Source of the DNA: Streptomyces termitum
GTDB lineage: Bacteria > Actinomycetota > Actinomycetes > Streptomycetales > Streptomycetaceae
DNA: 64,000 nt
Assembly: GCF_014650175.1 (NCBI RefSeq)
Contig: NZ_BMUL01000006.1
Location: 356,540-420,539, forward strand
Reading direction: 5' to 3'
Part shown: piece after piece, positions 59,257 to 64,000 of the stretch
Layout of the letters: the number at the start of each line of letters is the position of its first letter
Numbering within the stretch: position 1 is the first letter of the stretch
Position numbers and translations under genes: made by a program
Notes under the pieces: model-generated
What the model was told of the DNA's origin: nothing
The model's database searches: none
Seen by the model: only the letters and a program-made list of their open reading frames with translations

Positions 59257-60050
59257 CAGAAGTGGGTCCCGCCGTCGATGCGGACCTCGGTGCCGGTGAT
59301 GAACTTCCCGTCCTCGCTGGCGAGCATGGCGACGACGCCGGCGACGGTCTCGGGGCCGGCGAAGCCCTGGCCGAGGGCGGGGGCGAGCTTGACGAACAGC
59401 GACATGTCGGCGTCCTCGGGGAGGCCGGGGCCCACGGACTGCCGGCTGGCGCCGGAGCCGTCGGTCATGCCGGAGGAGATGGAGCCGGGCTGGACGGCGG
59501 TGAAGCGGATGCCCCGCTTGGCGTACTCGGCGGCCAGCGCGTGGGTCATGGACTGGACACCGCCCTTGCTGGCGGCGTACGCGGCCATGTACGGGTGGGC
59601 GAACATCGCGGAGGTGGAGGAGAAGTTCACGACGGCGGAGCCGTTGCCCTCCAGGAGGGCCGGGATCGCCTCGCGGATCATGAGGAAGGTGCCGGTCAGG
59701 TTGATCCGGAGGACCTGCTCGAAGGCGTCGAGGGCGGTCTCGTGGGTGTGCGAGGAGCGCAGCACGCCGGCGGCGTTGACCAGGACGTCGAGGCCGCCGA
59801 GGGCGGTGACGGCGGCGGCGACGCCGGCCCGTACGGACTCCTCGTCGGCGATGTTCACGACGACGGTGGTGAGGCGGGCGGCGTCCTCCCCGGCCTTGGC
59901 GGCGGTGTCCTTCAGGCCGTCCTCGCTGATGTCGGCGGCGACGACGCTCCCGCCCTCGGCGAGCATGCGCAGGACGGTGGCCTGGCCGATGCCGGAGCCG
60001 CCGCCGGTGACGAGCGCGCGGCGTCCTTCGTAACGGGTGAGCTGGTTCAT
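59256..60050 (-). CDS. Short-chain dehydrogenase (first gene of SDR pair)
   Basis: This 264-residue classical SDR of the 3-oxoacyl/alcohol dehydrogenase type has VTGGGSGIGQATVLRMLAEGG, VVAADISEDGL, LVNAAGVLRSS, FSSTSAMFAHPYMAAYAASKGGV (catalytic Ser, Tyr, Lys) and the family C-terminus GKFITGTEVRIDGGTHF. It is the first gene of a two-SDR operon, transcribed away from the TetR regulator, which makes it the likely repression target. The substrate is unknown; steroid or fatty-alcohol oxidation are possible. Confidence 0.93.
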   Translation of the reverse strand: MNQLTRYEGRRALVTGGGSGIGQATVLRMLAEGGSVVAADISEDGLKDTAAKAGEDAARLTTVVVNIADEESVRAGVAAAVTALGGLDVLVNAAGVLRSSHTHETALDAFEQVLRINLTGTFLMIREAIPALLEGNGSAVVNFSSTSAMFAHPYMAAYAASKGGVQSMTHALAAEYAKRGIRFTAVQPGSISSGMTDGSGASRQSVGPGLPEDADMSLFVKLAPALGQGFAGPETVAGVVAMLASEDGKFITGTEVRIDGGTHF

Positions 60051-60088
60051 GGCGGCGACCTCTCGATGTCAAGACTTTCCGATCTGTC

Positions 60089-60122
60089 TGCCACCGTACG
60101 CCTGAGTGGCACGTTTTGCCAC
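60089..60122. promoter_or_regulatory. Operator-like half-sites between the SDR operon and TetR gene
   Basis: GTGGCA (60106-60111) and TGCCAC (60117-60122) form a palindrome with 5 central bases. A third half-site TGCCAC (60089-60094) lies upstream and pairs with the same GTGGCA across 11 bases. The position between divergent genes fits autoregulation by TetR. Confidence 0.55.
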
Positions 60123-60169
60123 ACCTGCACGACATGCCTTCCTCACACCTCGCGGCGTACCCTCGTACG

Positions 60170-60838
60170 GTGAGCAATCGACCCGGACCGTCCGCGACGC
60201 CCTCCCTGACCCAGCGCCGCAAGGCCGCCACCCAGCTGGACATAGCCCGCGCCGCCGTCGAGCTCTTCACCGAGCGGGGACCCGACGGCACCACCGCCGA
60301 GGACGTCGCCCAGCGGGCGGGCGTCGCGCTGCGCACCTTCTACCGCTACTTCCGCTCCAAGCAGGACGCCGTGGCCCCGCTCCTCGCGGGCGGCGCCGAC
60401 CGCTGGCGGGACTCGCTCGCCGCCACCGCCCCCGGCACCCCGCTGCCGACCGCGCTGGAGAGCTCGATCGCCGCCTCGCTCGTCCCCGCCGACGAGGAGG
60501 CGGCCGAGGGGCTGCGGTGGACCCGGGGGCTGCTGCGCGCCTCGGCCGGGGACCCGGCGCTGCGGGCCGTCTGGTACCGGGTGAACCAGGAGTCGGAGGA
60601 GCGGCTGCGGGAGATCCTGGCCGTCCTCGCCGGGCCGGACGCCGACCCGCTGGAGGTGCGGCTGGCCGCGGCGGCGGCCACCGACGCGATCCGCATCGCC
60701 CTGGAGGGCTGGGCCGAGTCCGACGCGCCGGTCGACGGTCCGGCCGGCCCCGCCGCCCTCGCCCTGCGCTGCCTGCGGGAGCTGATGGGCGGGGTGTCCC
60801 TGTGGCAGCAGGGCGCCGGGGGCACCCGGGGGGACTAG
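60170..60838 (+). CDS. TetR-family transcriptional regulator
   Basis: This 222-residue repressor has the TetR helix-turn-helix LDIARAAVELFTERGPDGTTAEDVAQRAGVALRTFYRYFRSKQDAV and a helical ligand domain with GLRWTRGLLRASAGDPALRAVWYRVNQESEERLREIL. GTG 60170 is chosen because a TACCCT hexamer lies 7 bases upstream, consistent with a leaderless start; ATG 60134 is an alternative. It probably controls the divergent SDR pair. Its stop codon shares CTAG with the stop of the convergent GNAT gene. Confidence 0.9.
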   Translation: MSNRPGPSATPSLTQRRKAATQLDIARAAVELFTERGPDGTTAEDVAQRAGVALRTFYRYFRSKQDAVAPLLAGGADRWRDSLAATAPGTPLPTALESSIAASLVPADEEAAEGLRWTRGLLRASAGDPALRAVWYRVNQESEERLREILAVLAGPDADPLEVRLAAAAATDAIRIALEGWAESDAPVDGPAGPAALALRCLRELMGGVSLWQQGAGGTRGD

Positions 60839-61335
60839 GAGAGCGGGCGGCCCATGTGGACGTCGTCGACGGGCAGGCCGTCGAGGAGGAACTCGCCGGG
60901 CAGCACCCCCTCGACCGCGAAGCCCTCGGCCTCGTAGAGGGCGCGGGCGGGCACGTTGTGCCCGAGGACCCGCAGGGTGATCCGGGTGGCGCCGTCGGCG
61001 CGGGCCTTCGCCAGGGCGGCGCGCAGCAGCGCCCGGCCGACCCCCTGGCCGCGGGCCTCCGCCGCGACGGCGAGGCCCTGGATCTGCCGGACGTGGGCGT
61101 TGGACGGGAAGGGCGTCGGGCGGCCGACCCGCACGTAGCCGAGGAGGACCCCGCCCCGCTCGGCGACGAGCAGCTCCTCGGGCCGGCTCCGCTCGTCGAA
61201 GAAGGGCGGGTACGGCTCCGCGGGCGCGGGCAGCACCGCGTGCAGCGGCGACCAGGCCGCGCGGTCGAGCAGGCCCAGCGGCCCGCCGTCCTCGGGCAGC
61301 GCGCCCCGGATCACGAAGGTCCCCGGCTCGGTCAT
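60835..61335 (-). CDS. GNAT-family N-acetyltransferase
   Basis: This is a 166-residue acetyl-CoA-dependent acetyltransferase. The central GNAT core reads VRQIQGLAVAAEARGQGVGRALLRAALAKARADGATRITLRVLGHNVPARALYEAEGFAVEGVL, with the pyrophosphate loop RGQGVG and the closing NxxARxLYEkxGF. The C-terminus VDDVHMGRPL is typical. The ATG at 61335 is chosen because the longer frame adds unrelated low-complexity sequence. It is convergent with the TetR gene and divergent from the epimerase-like gene. The substrate is unknown. Confidence 0.92.
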   Translation of the reverse strand: MTEPGTFVIRGALPEDGGPLGLLDRAAWSPLHAVLPAPAEPYPPFFDERSRPEELLVAERGGVLLGYVRVGRPTPFPSNAHVRQIQGLAVAAEARGQGVGRALLRAALAKARADGATRITLRVLGHNVPARALYEAEGFAVEGVLPGEFLLDGLPVDDVHMGRPLS

Positions 61336-61381
61336 ACCGGCCACTCTGCCACGTCCCGCCCGCACCGGGCAGGATGGGCGC

Positions 61382-62296
61382 ATGCAGCCTTCCGCCACCC
61401 GCAAGCGGGTCGCCGTCACCGGGGCCTCCGGGCTCATCGGCGCCGCCCTCGTCCGCTCCCTGCGCGCCGACGGCCACGACGTCCTCCGGCTCGTCCGCCG
61501 CCCCGCCCGGACCGCCGACGAGGTCGAGTGGGACCCGAAGCGGCTGTACGTGGACGGCGCCGGGCTCACCGGGGTGGACGCGGTCGTCCACCTGGCGGGC
61601 GCGGGCGTCGGCGAGCGCCGCTGGACGGAGGCGTACAAGAAGGAGATCCGGGACAGCCGGGTGCTCGGCACCACGGCGATCGCGCGGGCCCTGGCCGGGC
61701 TGGCCGAACCGCCCGGGGTCCTGGTGTGCGGCACGGCGCTCGGCTGGTACGGGGACACCGGCAGCCGCGCGGTGGACGAGGACGCCCCGCCCGGCACCGG
61801 CTTCCTGCCCTCGGTCTGCGTGGAGTGGGAGGCCGCCGCCGCGCCCGCCGAGGAGGCCGGGATCCGCGTCGCGTACGCCCGCACCGGCCTGGTGGTGGCC
61901 CGTCAGGGCGGCGCCTGGGGGCGGCTGTTCCCGCTCTTCCGGGCGGGGCTCGGCGGCCGGCTGGGCGACGGGAGCCAGTACTGGTCCTTCATCTCGCTGC
62001 ACGACGAGGTGGCCGCCCTGCGGCACCTGGTGGACACCCCTGGACTCTCCGGGCCCTTCAACCTCACCGCGCCCGAGCCGGTCACCAACCGGGAGGTGAC
62101 GGCGGCGATGGGCCGGGTGCTGCGCCGCCCGACGCCCTTCCCGGTCCCGGCGGCCGCCCTGCGGCTGGTCCTGGGCGACTTCGCGGCGGACGTCCTCGGC
62201 AGCCAGCGGGTGCTGCCCCACCGGCTCCTGTCCTCCGGCTTCTCCTTCGCCTTCCCCACCGTCGACGCCTCGATCCGGGCCGCGGCGGCCCGCTGA
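61382..62296 (+). CDS. TIGR01777-family epimerase/oxidoreductase
   Basis: This 304-residue extended-SDR relative of YfcH/SulA has the Rossmann motif VTGASGLIGAALVRSL, VHLAGAGVGERRWTEAYKKEIRDSRVLGT, CGTALGWYGDTGSRAVDED, RTGLVVARQGGAW, ISLHDEVAALRHLVDT and FNLTAPEPVTNREV. The last region (PFPVPAAALRLVLGDFAADVLGSQRVLP) is the family's hallmark C-terminus. The precise reaction is not established for this family. It stands alone in front of the FAD oxidoreductase. Confidence 0.93.
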   Translation: MQPSATRKRVAVTGASGLIGAALVRSLRADGHDVLRLVRRPARTADEVEWDPKRLYVDGAGLTGVDAVVHLAGAGVGERRWTEAYKKEIRDSRVLGTTAIARALAGLAEPPGVLVCGTALGWYGDTGSRAVDEDAPPGTGFLPSVCVEWEAAAAPAEEAGIRVAYARTGLVVARQGGAWGRLFPLFRAGLGGRLGDGSQYWSFISLHDEVAALRHLVDTPGLSGPFNLTAPEPVTNREVTAAMGRVLRRPTPFPVPAAALRLVLGDFAADVLGSQRVLPHRLLSSGFSFAFPTVDASIRAAAAR

Positions 62297-62481
62297 GCGC
62301 GGCTCCGCGCCCCCTGCGCTCCCCCGTGCTGCGGCAAGCCCGCCGCGCGCGGGCCCGCCGCCGTGGGAGCGCTGCCTAGCCTCGATGCCCACCAGTCGAC
62401 ACGGATCGCGAACTCGGGCATTCCGGGGGCCCGTTGGGGGCATAGCCCACCAACAGGCGGCGCAGACCTGGGGAGGGGCAC

Positions 62482-63924
62482 GTGCTCAGTACCGCACGCA
62501 GCGCACAGCAGGCACAGCAGTCACGGCAGGAGCGGCAGGCGGACCCGGCCCGGCCGGCGGACGGCGTCCCGGCCGTCCCGGCCCCCCGGGAGGCGGCCGG
62601 ACCCGGCACCGGCGGGGCCGGGCCCGGGAAGGTGGACGTCGTCGTCGTGGGCGCCGGGATCGCGGGGCTCGCGGCGGCCCGGCGGCTGATCGGCGCGGGG
62701 CTCGCGGTGACGGTCCTGGAGGCCGGACCGGCCCTCGGCGGCCGGCACGCGACCGCCGTCGTCGACGGCTTCCGGCTGGACCGGGTGGGCCGGCTGCTCA
62801 CCCTGGCGCCGGAGGAGCTCGGCGCCCTGCCGGGCCTCGACGGCCTGGTCCCGCGCCCCTTCGCGCCCGGCGTGCTGGTCCACACCGACGGGCGGTACGC
62901 CCGCTGGGGCGCCCCGCACCCCCGCGCACGCAGGGGCGCGCTCACCGTGGCGCGCGCCCTCGCGAGCGCTCCCCGGCATCCGGCGGCCTCCCTCGACCAG
63001 GCGCGGCTCGGCGCCTCGCTGGTCCGGCTCGCGGCCACCCCGACCCAGCGGCTGCTGGCCCGCCCGGACCGGACGGCCCGGGAGGCGCTGACGGGCCGGC
63101 TGCCCGCGCGGACCGTGCAGACGGTGCTGCGGCCGCTGCTCGCGGCGCTGCTCGCCGATCCCGACCTGGCGGTGTCGAGCCGGCGGGCGGACCTGGCGCT
63201 GCGGGCCTTCGCCCGGGGCCGGGTGTCGGTGCCGGAGGGCGGCTCGGGGGCGCTCCCGGAGCGGCTGGCGGCCCTGCTGCCGCCGGGCACGGTACGGACC
63301 GGGGTGCGGGTCACGGAGGTGTCGGCGGCCCGGGTGGTGACGGCGGAGCACGGCGCGGTCGCCTGCCGGGCGGTGGTCCTCGCGACGGGCGCCCGGTCGG
63401 CCGCCGAGCTGCTGCCGGGCCTGCGGGTGCCCGCGTACCACCCGGTGACGGTGCTGCACCACACGGCGCCGGTGGCGCCGACGGCGGATCCGGCACTGCT
63501 GGTGGAGTCCGACCCGGGCGGGCCGGTGGCGCACACGGCGGTGATGAGCGCGGTGGACCCGGTACGGGCCCCGGGGGGCCGGCCGCTGATCACCTCGACG
63601 GTCCTGGGGACCCCGCCGGACGACACCGAGCGGCGGGTCCGCAAGCACCTGGCGGCGCTGTACGGGACCTCCACGGACGAGTGGGAGCTGCTGGCCCTGC
63701 ACCACACGCGGGACGCGGTGCTCGCCACTCCCCCGGCGCACGACCCGCGCCGCTCGGTCCGGCTGCTGGCCGGGCTCTACGTCTGCGGCGACCACCGGGG
63801 GGCGGGCACCCTGCGCTCCACCCTGGCCTCGGCGGACCGGGCCGCCGGGGCGGTCCTGGCCGACCTGGGGCTGCGCGCGGCCGACTGGGACGACCCGGGC
63901 GAGACCGGGGAGGAGGCGGCCTAG
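62482..63924 (+). CDS. FAD-dependent oxidoreductase of the amine-oxidase/phytoene-desaturase class
   Basis: This is a 480-residue flavoprotein. A 50-residue Gln/Ala/Pro-rich N-terminus precedes the FAD motif VVVVGAGIAGLAAARRLIGAGLAVTVLEAGPALGGRHATAVVDGFRLD. The body lacks obvious transmembrane helices. The C-terminal FAD-contact region reads LLAGLYVCGDHRGAGTLRSTLASADRAAGAVLADLG. GGGAGGGG lies upstream of the GTG. The TAG stop is the first CTAG next to the insertion sequence, so the last residues could have been changed by the insertion. The substrate is unknown. Confidence 0.9.
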   Translation: MLSTARSAQQAQQSRQERQADPARPADGVPAVPAPREAAGPGTGGAGPGKVDVVVVGAGIAGLAAARRLIGAGLAVTVLEAGPALGGRHATAVVDGFRLDRVGRLLTLAPEELGALPGLDGLVPRPFAPGVLVHTDGRYARWGAPHPRARRGALTVARALASAPRHPAASLDQARLGASLVRLAATPTQRLLARPDRTAREALTGRLPARTVQTVLRPLLAALLADPDLAVSSRRADLALRAFARGRVSVPEGGSGALPERLAALLPPGTVRTGVRVTEVSAARVVTAEHGAVACRAVVLATGARSAAELLPGLRVPAYHPVTVLHHTAPVAPTADPALLVESDPGGPVAHTAVMSAVDPVRAPGGRPLITSTVLGTPPDDTERRVRKHLAALYGTSTDEWELLALHHTRDAVLATPPAHDPRRSVRLLAGLYVCGDHRGAGTLRSTLASADRAAGAVLADLGLRAADWDDPGETGEEAA

Positions 63925-64000
63925 GCAGTGTCTTCAAATGATTACCGCTGGTGGATCATGGTGCTGTGATACGTCGCCATGAACTGTCGGATGCCGAGTG
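63921..64000 (+). mobile_element. Left end of an IS5-family insertion sequence, truncated by window edge
   Basis: Immediately after the oxidoreductase stop, a terminal-repeat-like GGCAGTGTCTTCAAATGA precedes a transposase start 41 bases in. The border reads CTAG, which may be the target site. Only the left end is in the window, so the matching right repeat cannot be seen. Confidence 0.65.
63966..64000 (+). CDS. IS5-family transposase, 3'-truncated by window edge
   Basis: GTG 63966 opens the peptide VIRRHELSDAEW, the conserved beginning of Streptomyces IS5-type transposases (DUF4096 domain; [M/V]IRRHELSDAEW). Only 11 complete codons are present. The call rests on this short but distinctive start and on the terminal repeat upstream of it. 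Confidence 0.72.
   Translation, partial: MIRRHELSDAE

Overview
The window is typical high-GC Streptomyces chromosome. It shows strong third-position G/C bias, many GTG starts, 4-base stop/start overlaps and T-poor perfect-hairpin terminators. Gene order resembles, from memory, the S. coelicolor core around trpD-qcr-cta-nadA-pspA-cob-pepA-lpd-sucB-aceE. No tRNA, rRNA, CRISPR array or prophage was seen. Both window edges cut genes: a sensor kinase on the left and an IS5-family insertion sequence on the right.

Layout. 1-4.6 kb: a two-component system (kinase 5'-truncated), a DASS/SLC13-type anion transporter and an overlapping glycerate kinase. 4.6-6.4 kb: a PLP class V aminotransferase/cysteine desulfurase-like gene behind a SAM-IV riboswitch. 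6.4-17 kb: trpD, the bc1 and aa3 respiratory genes (ctaE-qcrCAB and ctaCDF), an L,D-transpeptidase and a degenerate receiver protein. 17-23.5 kb: a cysteine desulfurase-TusA fusion, a PfkB kinase, two unknowns, and divergent erpA/nadA. 23.5-31.8 kb: an RND permease, a NarL/LiaR-type two-component system, PspAA and PspA, a DUF3043 protein and a methyltransferase. 32-40 kb: an HtrA-like lipoprotein protease and scattered late cobalamin genes (cobU-like fusion, cobT, cobS) interleaved with membrane genes, including an MprF/LysX-like lipid aminoacyltransferase.

40-46.7 kb holds the most unusual locus. It is a five-gene operon on the minus strand: a secreted CE18/Agd3-like polysaccharide deacetylase, a PelF-like glycosyltransferase, a polytopic membrane protein, a GH135/Sph3-like (spherulin-4) protein and a GH114/Ega3-like lipoprotein. 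The set parallels the fungal galactosaminogalactan and bacterial Pel machineries. It suggests that the organism makes, deacetylates and trims a cationic, galactosamine-containing exopolysaccharide. The operon ends inside a 181-bp MITE-like palindrome that supplies its last stop codon.

47-56 kb is central metabolism: pepA, lpdA, sucB with two lipoyl domains, a GntR/FCD regulator and aceE. The aceE promoter region carries three ordered palindromes. 56-64 kb is accessory: a WYL regulator, three SDR enzymes, a TetR regulator with a likely operator, a GNAT, a TIGR01777 epimerase-like protein and an FAD oxidoreductase directly abutting the IS5-type element.

All functional calls come from reading motifs in the sequence and from knowledge of the families. 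No database search was run.
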